From positions 186,001 through 250,000 of the forward strand of contig DATHBD010000058.1 of assembly GCA_035296325.1 (NCBI GenBank): 64,000 nt of DNA. The letters are read 5' to 3'. The notes beneath the pieces are model-generated. The model was not told the origin of the DNA. It ran no database searches and worked only from the letters and a program-made list of their open reading frames with translations. Made by a program: the position numbers and the translations under genes. This DNA comes from DATHBD01 sp035296325. Its GTDB lineage: Bacteria; Actinomycetota; Actinomycetes; Mycobacteriales; Micromonosporaceae. This document shows positions 34,353 through 44,786 of the stretch, one piece after another (position 1 is the first letter of the stretch; every line of letters starts with the position of its first letter).

Positions 34353-36290
34353 GTGCCAATCGCTCGTAGGCAGCCATCGACGTACCGCCCCGCACCGGGC
34401 ACGATCCCCGACTCCCCGGGGGTCTACCGCTTCCGGGACGCGACCGGGCGGGTCATCTACGTGGGCAAGGCCAAGAGCCTTCGGCAACGCCTCAACTCCT
34501 ACTTCGCCGATCCCTGGACCCTGCACAGCCGCACCCAGCAGATGGTGACCACGGCGACCAGTGTCGACTGGATCACGGTGACCACCGAGGTGGAGGCGCT
34601 GCAGCTCGAGTTCAACTGGATCAAGGAATACGATCCGCGCTTCAACGTCCGCTACCGCGACGACAAGAGCTACCCCTACCTGGCGGTCACGCTCGACGAG
34701 GAGTACCCGCGGCTGCAGGTGATGCGCGGCGCGAAGCGCAGGGGGGTGCGCTACTTCGGCCCGTACGCGCATGCCTGGGCGATCCGGGAGGTGCTGGATC
34801 TCCTGCTCCGGGTCTTCCCGTCCCGGACCTGCTCGGCAGGGGTGTTCAAGCGCGCCAACCAGGTCGGCCGGCCGTGCCTGCTCGGATACATCGGCAAGTG
34901 CTCGGCGCCGTGCGTGGGCCAGGTCAGCGCGGCGGAGCACCGCACGATCGTGGACAACTTCTGCGACTTCATGGCCGGGCGGACCGACACCATGGTCCGG
35001 GACCTGGAGAAGGAGATGCAGGCCGCCTCGGACAACCTGGAGTTCGAGCGGGCGGCGCGGCTGCGCGACGATCTCGGCGCCCTGCGCCGGGCGATGGAGA
35101 AGCAGGCCGTGGTGCTGGCCGACGGCACCGACGCCGACGTGGTCGCCTTCGCCGACGACCCGCTCGAGGCGGCGGTCCAGGTGTTCCACGTTCGCGGTGG
35201 GCGGGTGCGCGGTCAGCGCGGATGGATCGTGGAGAAGACCGAGGAGCTGACCGCCGGCGATCTGGTCCACCACTTCTGCACCCAGGTGTACGGCGAGGCA
35301 GCGGGCGCCGGCGCCAGCGGCGAGATCCCCCGGGAGCTGCTCGTGCCTGAGCTGCCCGCCGATGTCGACGCCCTCACCGAGTGGCTCTCCGAGGCGCGCG
35401 GCAGCCGGGTGGCGATCCGGGTGCCCCAGCGCGGCGACAAGAAGTCCCTCGCGGAGACCGTGCGGCGCAACGCGGAGCAGGCCCTCAACCAGCACAAGCT
35501 GCGCCGCGCCGGTGACCTGAGCACCCGGAGCCGAGCACTGGAGGAGATCAGCGAGGCACTCGGGATGCCGTCGGCGCCGCTGCGCATCGAGTGCTACGAC
35601 GTGTCGCAGATCCAGGGCACCGATGTGGTGGCGAGCATGGTGGTCTTCGAGGACGGCCTGCCCCGCAAGGCGGAGTACCGGCGCTTCGCGGTGCAGGGCG
35701 CCACCGACGACGTGTCGGCGCTCTCCGAGGTGCTGCGGCGCCGGTTCGCCCGGTACGTCGCGGCCCGCGCGGAGGTCGAGGGGGACGACCCGCAGCGTCC
35801 GGGGATCGACCCGGCCACGGGGCGGCCGCGGAAGTTCGCCTACCCGCCGCAGCTTGTGGTGGTGGACGGCGGTGCCCCGCAGTGCAACGCGGCCGCCGCC
35901 GTGCTGGCCGACCTGGGCATCGACGACGTCACGGTGTGCGGTCTGGCCAAGCGGCTGGAGGAGGTCTGGTTGCCCCGTGACGAGTTCCCGGTGATCCTGC
36001 CCCGCACGTCGGAGGGCCTGTACCTGCTTCAGCGGCTGCGCGACGAGGCCCACCGGTTCGCGATCACCTACCACCGGCAGCGCCGGTCCAAGCGGATGAC
36101 GGTTTCCGTGCTGGACGACGTGCCCGGCCTCGGTGACGTGCGCCGCAAGGCGTTGCTGCGCCACTTCGGGTCGCTCAAGCGGCTGGAGAAGGCCACCGTG
36201 GCGGAGATCACCGAGGTGCCGGGGGTCGGCCGGCGTACCGCGGAAGCCATTCTGGCCGCCCTGGCCGGCTCGCCGCCCGCGGCGACCTAG
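34353..36290 (+). CDS. uvrC: Excinuclease ABC subunit C
   Basis: A 645-residue UvrC, the dual-incision nuclease. Domains in order: GIY-YIG (PGVYRFRDATGRVIYVGKAK, residues about 14-33), a UVR helix pair (about 215-250, LEFERAARLRDDLGALR), the RNase H-like endonuclease half (IECYDVSQIQGTDVVASMVV, LVVVDGGAPQC), and a C-terminal helix-hairpin-helix pair (VPGLGDVRRKALLRHFG, VPGVGRRTAEAILAAL). The GTG start lies 6 nt after a TAGGCT hexamer, so leaderless translation is likely. It heads the conserved uvrC-rapZ-yvcK-whiA order, though rapZ starts 48 bp later with its own ribosome site. Confidence 0.97.
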   Translation: MPIARRQPSTYRPAPGTIPDSPGVYRFRDATGRVIYVGKAKSLRQRLNSYFADPWTLHSRTQQMVTTATSVDWITVTTEVEALQLEFNWIKEYDPRFNVRYRDDKSYPYLAVTLDEEYPRLQVMRGAKRRGVRYFGPYAHAWAIREVLDLLLRVFPSRTCSAGVFKRANQVGRPCLLGYIGKCSAPCVGQVSAAEHRTIVDNFCDFMAGRTDTMVRDLEKEMQAASDNLEFERAARLRDDLGALRRAMEKQAVVLADGTDADVVAFADDPLEAAVQVFHVRGGRVRGQRGWIVEKTEELTAGDLVHHFCTQVYGEAAGAGASGEIPRELLVPELPADVDALTEWLSEARGSRVAIRVPQRGDKKSLAETVRRNAEQALNQHKLRRAGDLSTRSRALEEISEALGMPSAPLRIECYDVSQIQGTDVVASMVVFEDGLPRKAEYRRFAVQGATDDVSALSEVLRRRFARYVAARAEVEGDDPQRPGIDPATGRPRKFAYPPQLVVVDGGAPQCNAAAAVLADLGIDDVTVCGLAKRLEEVWLPRDEFPVILPRTSEGLYLLQRLRDEAHRFAITYHRQRRSKRMTVSVLDDVPGLGDVRRKALLRHFGSLKRLEKATVAEITEVPGVGRRTAEAILAALAGSPPAAT

Positions 36291-36338
36291 GATCGACAGG
36301 GTGGCGGAGCATTGTGCCGAGCACCCGGGGGAGACACA

Positions 36339-37307
36339 GTGACGCAGGGGTCGACGCCGAGCGAGCCGATGCGCGACATCCATGGGCGCGAGCCGCGCGA
36401 CGTGCGGGACATGCAGAAGTCGGAGTCCGCACCGCCGCCGGGGCGCGAAGCCACCGACCTGGTCATCGTGACCGGGGTTTCCGGCGGCGGCCGCAGCACG
36501 GTGGCCCGGGCCCTGGAAAACGTGGGGTACTACGTCGTCGACAACCTGCCACCGGCCCTGATGCTCGACATGGCGGAGCTGGCGCACGCCACCGGTGGCT
36601 CCGCGCGGCGCACCGCCATGGTGCTCGATGTGCGCAGCCACGCGTTCTCGCCGGATCTCACCGGCACGGTGAAGGCGCTGCGCGACCGGGGCTTCCAGCC
36701 GCGGGTGATTTTCGTCGATGCGGACGAGGACGTGCTGATCCGCCGGTTCGAGGGCGTCCGCCGCCCCCATCCGCTGCAGGGCACCGGACGCCTCTCCGAC
36801 GGCATCACCGCGGAGCGGGAACTGCTGCGGGAGGTCCGCGAGCAGGCCGACGTCCTCATCGACACCAGCCACCTCAACGTCAACCAGCTGCGCGGGCGGG
36901 TCGAGGAACTCTTCGTCGGCGAGGACACCGGTCAACTGCGGGTGACCGTCCTGTCGTTCGGCTTCAAGTACGGGCTGCCGCCGGACGCCGACTTCGTGCT
37001 GGACGCACGCTTCCTGCCCAACCCGTACTGGGTGCCCGAACTGCGCGAGCACAACGGCAAGGAGACGGAGGTGAGTCGCTACGTGCTCGGTCAGCGCGGT
37101 GCGGTGACCTTCGTGGAGACCTACGGCCGGCTCATCAATGCGACGGCGCCCGGGTTCGAACGGGAGGGCAAGCGCTACCTGACCGTGGCGGTGGGATGTA
37201 CCGGCGGCAAGCACCGTAGTGTCGCCATCTCCGAGGAGCTCGCCCGCCGGCTGCGGGAGATGCGGCTCGCCGCCTCGGCTCAACACCGCGACCTCGGCCG
37301 GGAGTGA
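36339..37307 (+). CDS. rapZ: RNase adapter RapZ / nucleotide-binding protein
   Basis: A 322-residue P-loop protein (YvcJ/RapZ family). Walker A reads GVSGGGRST; Arg in place of Lys is usual in actinobacterial members. YVVDNLPPALM, the RRPHPL segment, TSHLNVNQLR, SFGFKYGLPPDAD, RFLPNPYW and the C-terminal VGCTGGKHRSVAI motif are all present. In enterobacteria RapZ controls glucosamine-6-phosphate synthase through RNA decay; the role in actinomycetes is less clear. The GTG at 36339 follows GGGGGAGA. About 45 extra N-terminal residues precede the P-loop. Its stop overlaps the yvcK start (GTGA). Confidence 0.95.
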   Translation: MTQGSTPSEPMRDIHGREPRDVRDMQKSESAPPPGREATDLVIVTGVSGGGRSTVARALENVGYYVVDNLPPALMLDMAELAHATGGSARRTAMVLDVRSHAFSPDLTGTVKALRDRGFQPRVIFVDADEDVLIRRFEGVRRPHPLQGTGRLSDGITAERELLREVREQADVLIDTSHLNVNQLRGRVEELFVGEDTGQLRVTVLSFGFKYGLPPDADFVLDARFLPNPYWVPELREHNGKETEVSRYVLGQRGAVTFVETYGRLINATAPGFEREGKRYLTVAVGCTGGKHRSVAISEELARRLREMRLAASAQHRDLGRE

Positions 37308-38278
37308 CCTTGCGCGGCGAGAGGCGCCCGGTGCGGGTGGTCGCCTTCGGCGGGGGGCACGGGTTGGCCGCTTCGCTCGGAGCCCTGTGCCTGGTCCGGG
37401 ATCGTGGGCTGCCCCTCGACATCACCGCCGTCGTGACGGTGTGCGATGACGGGGGTTCCAGCGGCCGGCTTCGGGCCGACCGCGGTGGCCTGCCCCCTGG
37501 GGACCTGCGCAAGGCGCTGACCGCGCTCGTGGATCCGCGGGACCACGTCGCCGGGCAGACCGCTGAGCTGGCCCAGCACCGATTCGGCGGAGTCGATTCG
37601 CTCGCCGGTCACACAGTGGGCAACCTCATGCTGCTCGGCCTGATGGAACTCACCGGTGACCCGGTCGTCGCCCTCGACCGGGCCGCTGCGTTGCTGCGCT
37701 GCTCCGGGCGGGTGTTGCCGATGTCTCGTCGGCCCCTGGAACTGGAGGCGGACGTCCGTGGGCCGGGCGCCGCGGCGGGCCGCTCCCGACTGGTGCGCGG
37801 CCAGCATGCCGTCGCGGTGGCGCGTGGGACGGTCGAGACGGTACGGCTGCAACCGGGTGCACCGCCGGCGTGCGCCGAGGCGCTGGACGCCATCCGGACC
37901 GCGGACTGGCTGATCTTCGGTCCCGGTTCCTGGTACACCAGTGTGATTCCGCATCTCCTCGTACCCGATCAGGCGGCTGCCATCCTGGCGAGCCCCGCGA
38001 AGCGGCTGGTCACCCTAAACTTGGCCGTGGACCGGGAAACCTCCGGGCTCTCCATGCCGGATCACCTCGAAGCACTGCGCCGTTACCTGCCGGGCCTGCG
38101 AGTCGATGTAGTCGTAGCCGACGGGAAAGCCGTAGGTGACCCGGAGCCGGTCCACCGTGCGGCGGAATCGCTGGGTGCACGACTGGTGCTCGCGCCGGTT
38201 GCCGTGCCCGACGGTGCGGCCAGACACGACCCGGCAGCCCTGGCGTCCGCGTTGGAGCCCATGCTGGACACTGCGTAG
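37304..38278 (+). CDS. yvcK: Gluconeogenesis factor YvcK (CofD-like, UPF0052)
   Basis: A 324-residue protein of the YvcK/CofD fold. The nucleotide-binding start AFGGGHGLAASLGAL, TVCDDGGSSGRLR, GDLRKAL, HTVGNLMLLGLME and the FGPGSWYTSVIPHLLV segment are diagnostic. In Bacillus and mycobacteria YvcK (CuvA) links carbon source to cell shape and wall synthesis. The GTG at 37304 overlaps the rapZ stop, and whiA follows 56 bp later, so this is one operon. The length matches the family. Confidence 0.95.
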   Translation: MTLRGERRPVRVVAFGGGHGLAASLGALCLVRDRGLPLDITAVVTVCDDGGSSGRLRADRGGLPPGDLRKALTALVDPRDHVAGQTAELAQHRFGGVDSLAGHTVGNLMLLGLMELTGDPVVALDRAAALLRCSGRVLPMSRRPLELEADVRGPGAAAGRSRLVRGQHAVAVARGTVETVRLQPGAPPACAEALDAIRTADWLIFGPGSWYTSVIPHLLVPDQAAAILASPAKRLVTLNLAVDRETSGLSMPDHLEALRRYLPGLRVDVVVADGKAVGDPEPVHRAAESLGARLVLAPVAVPDGAARHDPAALASALEPMLDTA

Positions 38279-38334
38279 AGACCCGCGACCCACCCACCAC
38301 CAAGATGTACCAGCCCCGCGAGGTGACGATCAGG

Positions 38335-39315
38335 ATGGCGATGACCGCTGCGGTCAAGGACGAGCTGAGCCGCGTCGATGTGGTGAAGCCCTGCTGCCGG
38401 CGGGCGGAGATGGCGGCGCTGCTGCGGTTCGCGGGCGGCCTGCACATTGTCTCCGGCCGTGTCGTGGTCGAAGCCGAGATGGACACCGGTGCGACGGCGC
38501 GGCGACTGCGCCGCGAGGTCTCCGACGTGTACGGCTATCAGAGCGAGATTCATGTGCTCGCCTCCGGTGGTCTGCGCAAGGGGAGCCACTTCATCGTGCG
38601 GGTGGTCAAGGACGGGGAGGCGCTGGCCCGCCAGACCGGCCTGCTCGACGTCCGCGGCCGCCCGGTGCGCGGCCTGCCCCCGCACGTGGTGTCGGCCAAC
38701 ATGTGCTGTGCGGTGGCCGCCTGGCGCGGTGCGTTCCTGGCACACGGCTCGCTCACCGAGCCCGGCCGGTCCTGTGCGTTGGAAGTGACGTGCCCCGGTC
38801 CCGAGTCGGCGCTCGCGCTGGTGGGCGCGGCGCGTCGGATCGGCATCACCGCGAAGGCCCGGGAGGTCCGCGGCGTGGACCGGGTGGTGGTCAAGGACGG
38901 CGACGCGATCGGCGCGCTGCTCACCCGCATCGGCGCGCACTCCAGCGTGCTGGCCTGGGAGGAGCGCCGGGTCCGCCGCGAGGTCCGCGCGACAGCCAAC
39001 CGCCTCGCCAACTTCGACGACGCCAACCTGCGCCGCTCGGCCCGGGCGGCCGTGGCCGCCGCCGCGCGGGTGGCGCGTGCGCTGGAGATCCTCGGCGAAC
39101 ATGCCCCGCACCACCTGACCAGCGCCGGCACGCTGCGGCTGGAACACCGCCAGGCGTCGTTGGAGGAGTTGGGCGCGCTCGCCGACCCGCCGCTGACCAA
39201 GGACGCGATCGCCGGCCGGATCCGCCGCCTGCTGGCGCTGGCCGACAAGCGCGCCCGTGACCTGGGCATCCCGGACACCGACTCGGCGGTCACCGCCGAA
39301 ATGCTCGCCAGCTGA
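38335..39315 (+). CDS. whiA: Sporulation transcription regulator WhiA
   Basis: A 326-residue WhiA, the expected length for Micromonosporaceae. The N-terminal homing-endonuclease-like domain starts AMTAAVKDELSRV and includes CCRRAEMAALLRFAGGLH; the C-terminal HTH reads LEELGALADPPLTKDAIAGR then RIRRLLALADKRA. WhiA works with WhiB to switch on division genes in sporulating hyphae. I use ATG 38335 (with GAGGTG upstream) because it gives the canonical N-terminus; an in-frame ATG at 38305 would add ten residues. It is the last gene of the uvrC-rapZ-yvcK-whiA block. Confidence 0.96.
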   Translation: MAMTAAVKDELSRVDVVKPCCRRAEMAALLRFAGGLHIVSGRVVVEAEMDTGATARRLRREVSDVYGYQSEIHVLASGGLRKGSHFIVRVVKDGEALARQTGLLDVRGRPVRGLPPHVVSANMCCAVAAWRGAFLAHGSLTEPGRSCALEVTCPGPESALALVGAARRIGITAKAREVRGVDRVVVKDGDAIGALLTRIGAHSSVLAWEERRVRREVRATANRLANFDDANLRRSARAAVAAAARVARALEILGEHAPHHLTSAGTLRLEHRQASLEELGALADPPLTKDAIAGRIRRLLALADKRARDLGIPDTDSAVTAEMLAS

Positions 39316-39366
39316 CCTCCACCGGGCGGGCGGCACCCCGGGAGTGGCGCCGGGCGGTGGTGGCGA

Positions 39367-39372
39367 TAGGGT
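39367..39372 (+). promoter_or_regulatory. Possible -10 hexamer upstream of gap
   Basis: TAGGGT lies in the 258-bp gap between whiA and gap, about 200 bp before the gap ATG. It fits TAnnnT, but no good -35 is seen, so this is tentative. The rest of the gap shows only GC-rich, Arg/Pro-type shadow frames. Confidence 0.25.
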
Positions 39373-39573
39373 CGAGGTGTTCGGCGATGAGGCCGACTCG
39401 GGTCGCCCAGCCGAGTGTCGGCCCTCCGGGGCCGAGCCTCGCCGCCGCGGGCGGTGCGGCACCGCGCGACAGCGCGGGCCGTACGCGCAGCCTCGCGGCA
39501 GGGCGGCCAAGCACCCCACCGGGGCGTCCGGCGAAGGGGCGCCGGAGCGACAAAGTCGAGGAGATGTGTCGGG

Positions 39574-40574
<1,001 letters not shown>

Positions 40575-40578
<4 letters not shown>

Positions 40579-41765
40579 AATCCCTCGACGACCTGCTCGT
40601 CGAGGGTGTGCGTGGTCGGCGCGTCCTCGTGCGCGCCGACCTTAACGTGCCCCTGGACGGCGAGACGATCACCGACGACGGCCGCATCCGCGCCGTGCTC
40701 CCCACCCTCACCGCGCTCCGCGACGAGGGCGCACGCGTCACCGTCTGCTCCCACCTGGGCCGGCCCAAGGGCGCACCGGATCCGGGATACAGTCTCGGGC
40801 CGGTCGCCGCCCGCCTCTCCGAACTGCTCGGTTCGCCGGTGCACGCGGCCGCCGACACCGTCGGCGAGGCGGCCCGAGCCGTCGTCAATGGCCTGGCCGA
40901 CGGCGAGATCGCGCTCCTGGAAAACCTGCGCTTCAACGCCGGCGAGACCAGCAAGGACGACAACGAGCGTGGCACGTTCGCCCGGCAGCTGGCCGACTTC
41001 GGCGACGCGTACGTCGACGACGCCTTCGGCTCGATGCATCGCAAGCACGCCAGCGTGTACGACGTCGCGCTGATCCTGCCGCGGTACGCGGGTCGGCTGG
41101 TGCTCCGCGAGGTCGAGGTGCTGCGCCGGGTCACCAGCGCCGACGTGGCCCGCCCGTACGTGGTGGTGCTCGGCGGATCCAAGGTCTCGGACAAGCTCGC
41201 GGTGATCGAGGCGCTGCTGCCCAAGGTCGACCGGCTGCTCGTCGGTGGCGGGATGTGCTTCACCTTCCTGGCCGCACAGGGTCATGGCGTCGGCGACTCG
41301 CTCCTGGAAGCGGACATGGTCGACACGTGCCGCGATCTGCTGGCGCGGTCCGAGGGTCGGATCGTGCTGCCCACCGACATCGTGGTGGCCGACGCCTTTT
41401 CGGCGGACGCCGCGACGCAGACGGTGGCGGCCGACGCGATTCCGGACGGCTGGAAGGGCCTGGACATCGGCCCGGCCTCCGTGGCCGCGTTCGCCGACGC
41501 GCTCTCCGGCGCCGGCACCGTGGTGTGGAACGGGCCGATGGGCGTGTTCGAGCTCGAGCCGTTCGCCGCCGGTACCCGGGGGGTGGCCGAGGCGATCACC
41601 AAGGTGGACGGCCTCACCGTGGTCGGCGGCGGCGACTCGGCCGCGGCGGTGCGCCAGTTGGGCATCGCCGAGGACGGCTTCACCCACATCTCCACCGGCG
41701 GCGGCGCGTCGCTGGAATTCCTCGAAGGTAAGACGCTGCCCGGCGTCGCGGCGCTGGAGGCCTGA
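40575..41765 (+). CDS. pgk: Phosphoglycerate kinase
   Basis: A 396-residue PGK. Substrate-binding residues appear in VLVRADLNVPLD, CSHLGRPKG, ALLENLRFN and DAFGSMHRKHAS; the nucleotide domain has VLGGSKVSDK, VWNGPMGVFE and VVGGGDSAAAV, ending ISTGGGASLEFLEG. It transfers phosphate from 1,3-bisphosphoglycerate to ADP. The start is GTG 40575, four bases inside the gap stop region; the end shares one base with tpiA, so the three genes are tightly coupled. Confidence 0.98.
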
Positions 41766-42571
41766 TGGCGAAGAAGGACAAGCAGCAGGAACCGCGCACC
41801 GGTCGTCGGCCGTTGATGGCCGGCAACTGGAAGATGAACCTCAACCACCTCGAGGCCATCGCCCTGGTGCAGAAGCTGGCGTTCAGCCTCACCGAGCAGC
41901 AGCTCACCGACGTGGAGGTCGTGGTGCTGCCGCCGTTCGTCGACATCCGCAGCGTGCAGACGCTTGTGGACGGCGACAAGCTGATGCTCTCCTACGGCGC
42001 GCAGGATCTGTCGCCGCACAAGTCCGGCGCGTACACCGGGGACATCTCCGGCGCGATGCTGGCGAAGCTGGGCTGTGCGTATGTCACGGTCGGGCACTCC
42101 GAGCGACGGGCGTACCACGGCGAGGACGACGCTCTGGTGGCAGCGAAGGTGAAGGCCGCGCTCGGCAACGGGATCACCCCGATCCTGTGCGTCGGCGAAG
42201 GCCTGGACGTCCGCGAGGCGGGCGAGCACGTGGCGTATACCCTGGGCCAGCTCGACGCGGCGCTGGCCGGCCTGACCCCCGACCAGGTGGACAAGGTCGT
42301 GGTGGCGTACGAGCCGGTGTGGGCGATCGGCACCGGCAAGACCGCCACGCCGGAGGACGCGCAGGAGGTCATCGGCGCGATCCGCAACCGCCTCGCCGAG
42401 ACGCACTCCGGTGGCGTGGCCGACCGGATCCGCCTGCTCTACGGCGGCTCCGTCAAGGGCTCCAACGTGGCGGGCATCATGGATCAGACCGACATCGACG
42501 GTGCACTCGTCGGCGGCGCCAGTATCGACGCCGAGGAGTTCGTGCGGATCTGCCGTCTCGGCAAATCCTGA
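41765..42571 (+). CDS. tpiA: Triosephosphate isomerase
   Basis: A 268-residue TIM barrel. The substrate Asn-x-Lys motif is in MAGNWKMNLNH, the electrophilic His in VTVGHSERR, the catalytic Glu in VAYEPVWAIGTGKTATPEDA with the mobile loop, and the phosphate loop in LLYGGSVKGSN and LVGGASIDAEEF. A polar N-terminal extension of about 14 residues (AKKDKQQEPRTG) is slightly longer than usual. It is followed by a strong terminator, ending the glycolytic operon. Confidence 0.98.
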   Translation: MAKKDKQQEPRTGRRPLMAGNWKMNLNHLEAIALVQKLAFSLTEQQLTDVEVVVLPPFVDIRSVQTLVDGDKLMLSYGAQDLSPHKSGAYTGDISGAMLAKLGCAYVTVGHSERRAYHGEDDALVAAKVKAALGNGITPILCVGEGLDVREAGEHVAYTLGQLDAALAGLTPDQVDKVVVAYEPVWAIGTGKTATPEDAQEVIGAIRNRLAETHSGGVADRIRLLYGGSVKGSNVAGIMDQTDIDGALVGGASIDAEEFVRICRLGKS

Positions 42572-42588
42572 CCATGACCCCGACAGCG

Positions 42589-42640
42589 GCAACGGAGGGC
42601 GGCTGCCCCGGCTCTCGCCGGGGCAGCTGCCCTCCGTTGC
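42589..42640. terminator. Strong bidirectional terminator after tpiA
   Basis: Two 24-base arms (42589-42612 and 42617-42640) pair with a single mismatch around a TCTC loop. It sits between tpiA (ends 42571) and the converging lipoprotein gene (ends 42650). Confidence 0.9.
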
Positions 42641-42649
42641 GTCCTGACC

Positions 42650-43321
42650 TCAGGCAGGCGGCGTCAGGCTCGGGCGCTGCGCCTGCAGTGGCTTGACGTA
42701 GAGCGACCCGTGATCGCAGACATGCCCCAACATGGCGTACTCCCGGATCTCCGTCGTCTCGTCGGGCGGGGTGACCAGCAGTCCGAACATTCTGCCGCCA
42801 CACATCGGCGAAGCCTCCTCGTCCCAGTTCGGCGTGAACCTCCAGGCCAGGGAGGACCACGCGGTTTCGCCGGGCTGCAGGGTGACCTCCTTCAGTTCCC
42901 CGTCGGTGCGGGTGACGTCGGTGGGCATCGGTCGATCCTGCGCGCCGACGAGCCGCAGGCCGGGGTACCCGGACACGGCGCAGGGCTCACTGCTCTTGTT
43001 GGTCAGGCCGAGTTCGGCGGCCTGCGACGACCCGGCCTGGCCCGGCCACACGAACTGGTCCAGATCGACCTGCAGCTGTGCCGTGGTGCACCGCTGCACC
43101 GTCGGTGGGTCCTGCTTATGCGGCGTGCTGGTCTGCGGCCCAGGCTGCTGGATGGGCCGGTTCACCGGTACCAACCCAGCCTGCGCACCCGCTGTGGACA
43201 CGCCCGCGTTCCCTGCGGGCGTGGCACCCTTGGCCGTACCGGCGGTGGTGCCGCAGCCCGCTGTGACGGCGAACGTTACAGCGGCGAGAACGCACACGTA
43301 CTTGGTCGTGCTCCGAAACAT
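42650..43321 (-). CDS. DUF4232 lipoprotein
   Basis: A 223-residue exported lipoprotein. The signal (FRSTTKYVCVLAAVTFAVT) ends in a lipobox with Cys in TAGC, followed by a Gly/Ala/Thr/Pro/Gln-rich linker (about 25-75), then a DUF4232 beta-sandwich: CTTAQLQVDLDQF, LGLTNKSSEPCAVSGYPGL and a C-terminal MCGGRMF. The ATG at 43319-43321 follows GGGGGA five bases away, which decides it over the ATG at 43333. The function of DUF4232 is unknown; the domain is common at the surface of actinobacteria. Confidence 0.87.
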   Translation of the reverse strand: MFRSTTKYVCVLAAVTFAVTAGCGTTAGTAKGATPAGNAGVSTAGAQAGLVPVNRPIQQPGPQTSTPHKQDPPTVQRCTTAQLQVDLDQFVWPGQAGSSQAAELGLTNKSSEPCAVSGYPGLRLVGAQDRPMPTDVTRTDGELKEVTLQPGETAWSSLAWRFTPNWDEEASPMCGGRMFGLLVTPPDETTEIREYAMLGHVCDHGSLYVKPLQAQRPSLTPPA

Positions 43322-43604
43322 CAGATCCCCCATGACTCAGAAGTGGTTGCCTTGCTGATGTCCGAACGTTAGGGGCGGCAGCCCGGCCGTTCATCCCCGA
43401 TTCGTGCCACGGGCCATGGGAAGCCTTTTCCTGACAGATCGACTGGGGGACGACGGCGTCCCGCGCCCGGGTGGTGGGACAGCAGCGCGGACGTAGCCGC
43501 GGGGTGGGGCAGAAGCGATATCGTTGGCCCGCTATTCTGGACAACGCCGTCGGCCCGCCAGAAATCGGTGGCGGCCTGCACCCGCTGAGAGGACCAGACG
43601 CGTC

Positions 43605-43862
43605 ATGAGGGCGTTCGCCATCTCCCTGATCGTCCTGCTCGTCATTACGAGTGTGCTGTTGACCATGCTGATCCTGCTGCACCGCGGCAAGGGCGGCGGC
43701 CTGTCGAGCATGTTCGGTGGCGGTGTGTCGTCGAGCCTTGCCGGCTCGTCGGTCGCCGAGCGCAACCTTGACCGCTACACCGTTCTGGTGGGCATTGTCT
43801 GGTTTGCCAGCATCGTCGGCCTGGGATTGTGGCTGAAGGTTGTCCAAAACGCTGCTGCGTAA
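43605..43862 (+). CDS. secG: Preprotein translocase subunit SecG
   Basis: An 85-residue SecG with two membrane helices (FAISLIVLLVITSVLLTMLILL and TVLVGIVWFASIVGLGLWL) separated by the family's Gly/Ser-rich loop GKGGGLSSMFGGG. It completes the SecYEG channel. It lies downstream of tpiA, as is usual in actinobacteria, but here is separated by the converging lipoprotein gene. The ATG at 43605 is used; a GAGAGGA site lies a little far upstream. Confidence 0.95.
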   Translation: MRAFAISLIVLLVITSVLLTMLILLHRGKGGGLSSMFGGGVSSSLAGSSVAERNLDRYTVLVGIVWFASIVGLGLWLKVVQNAAA

Positions 43863-43981
43863 CCGCCGCGGCACCTTTTACACTTCTCCCCGCGGCCCGG
43901 CCCGGGCCGCGCGCAGGGCTCCCGCCCACTCTCCTGCACTCCGCACCACGTCGCGTACCGACGGAACAGGAGCAAGCAGCT

Positions 43982-44323
43982 GTGGCAACTGGCAACGCCA
44001 TTCGTGGATCACGCGTGGGATCAGGCCCGATGCGGTGGGCCGAGCGGGGGGACGAGGCACCCCGTCGCCCGGTCAGCTACTGGTGTGCCAACGGCCACCA
44101 GACGGAGCCGTCCTTCGCCGCTGAGGTAGCGCCTCCGACGGTATGGGAGTGCCCGCGGTGCGGCCTTCCGGCCGGGCAGGACTCCGAGAATCCACCGGCT
44201 CCGCCCAGGTCGGAGCCGTACAAGACGCATCTCGCCTACGTGAAGGAGCGCCGGTCAGAAGCGGATGGCGCCGCCATTCTGGCCGAAGCGCTCGCCCGCC
44301 TGCGCCAGCGCCGCGGCGAGTAG
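43982..44323 (+). CDS. rbpA: RNA polymerase-binding protein RbpA
   Basis: A 113-residue RbpA, an actinobacteria-specific activator that binds RNA polymerase and principal sigma factors. The N-terminal basic/Gly segment (GNAIRGSRVGSGP) is followed by a core with two zinc-type knuckles, YWCANGHQ and WECPRCGLPAG, then the sigma-interaction helix PYKTHLAYVKERRSEADG. The GTG at 43982 has a GGAG site. Its position after secG is conserved in this order. Confidence 0.96.
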   Translation: MATGNAIRGSRVGSGPMRWAERGDEAPRRPVSYWCANGHQTEPSFAAEVAPPTVWECPRCGLPAGQDSENPPAPPRSEPYKTHLAYVKERRSEADGAAILAEALARLRQRRGE

Positions 44324-44351
44324 CGGGCTCCACCCGCATCGCGGCCGGCGA

Positions 44352-44696
44352 CTACGGCACTGACTGCCGACTGCGCCGGGAGTGCGCAAGCGCGGCCGCC
44401 GCGCACGCGGTGGCGACCACCAGGCCGGCCAACAGTAGGCCGATGACGAACGTCGAGCCGTCGTCTCCCGGGGTGGCGAGACCGACCAGCGTGCGGCAGC
44501 GCGTTCCGGTGAGTTCACAGTCCCCGCGCCGGCACATCACCATCGGCAGCGACACACAACGCCCCGGCGTCAGCACCACGACTCCGATCGCGGCTACGCC
44601 GGCGGCCAGGGGCCACCGCCGCCGCAACGGCGCGAACCTGCCAATCAACACGGCGGCCAGCAGGTAGGCTGCCGCCGCCACCAGATAGCCCCACAT
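44352..44696 (-). CDS. Hypothetical membrane protein
   Basis: A 114-residue protein with three apparent membrane helices: YLVAAAAYLLAAVLIGRF near the N-terminus, WPLAAGVAAIGVVVL, and FVIGLLLAGLVVATACAAAALA near the C-terminus. The short outer loop carries four Cys (RCVSLPMVMCRRGDC, TRCRT). No family is recognised. The ATG at 44694-44696 follows GGGAGG with good spacing, which is better than an ATG at 44711. It converges with rbpA. Confidence 0.65.
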   Translation of the reverse strand: MWGYLVAAAAYLLAAVLIGRFAPLRRRWPLAAGVAAIGVVVLTPGRCVSLPMVMCRRGDCELTGTRCRTLVGLATPGDDGSTFVIGLLLAGLVVATACAAAALAHSRRSRQSVP

Positions 44697-44786
44697 CGCC
44701 GGTCCTCCCACCGCGCCTGTCGGATGGGCGCAGCGCCTGACGATGGGCCCATCCGGCTGCCAATTTGCCCGCCGTGCCCGGACGAG

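Noticed and set aside
36450..36500. Walker A Lys to Arg change in RapZ as a sign of inactivation
   Set aside because: GxGRST is the usual form in actinobacterial RapZ proteins, so it is not a lesion here, unlike the RsgA-like case.
34236..37286. A long open frame opposite uvrC and rapZ
   Set aside because: It mirrors the codons of two certain genes and shows no recognisable protein motif; high third-position GC alone keeps it open.
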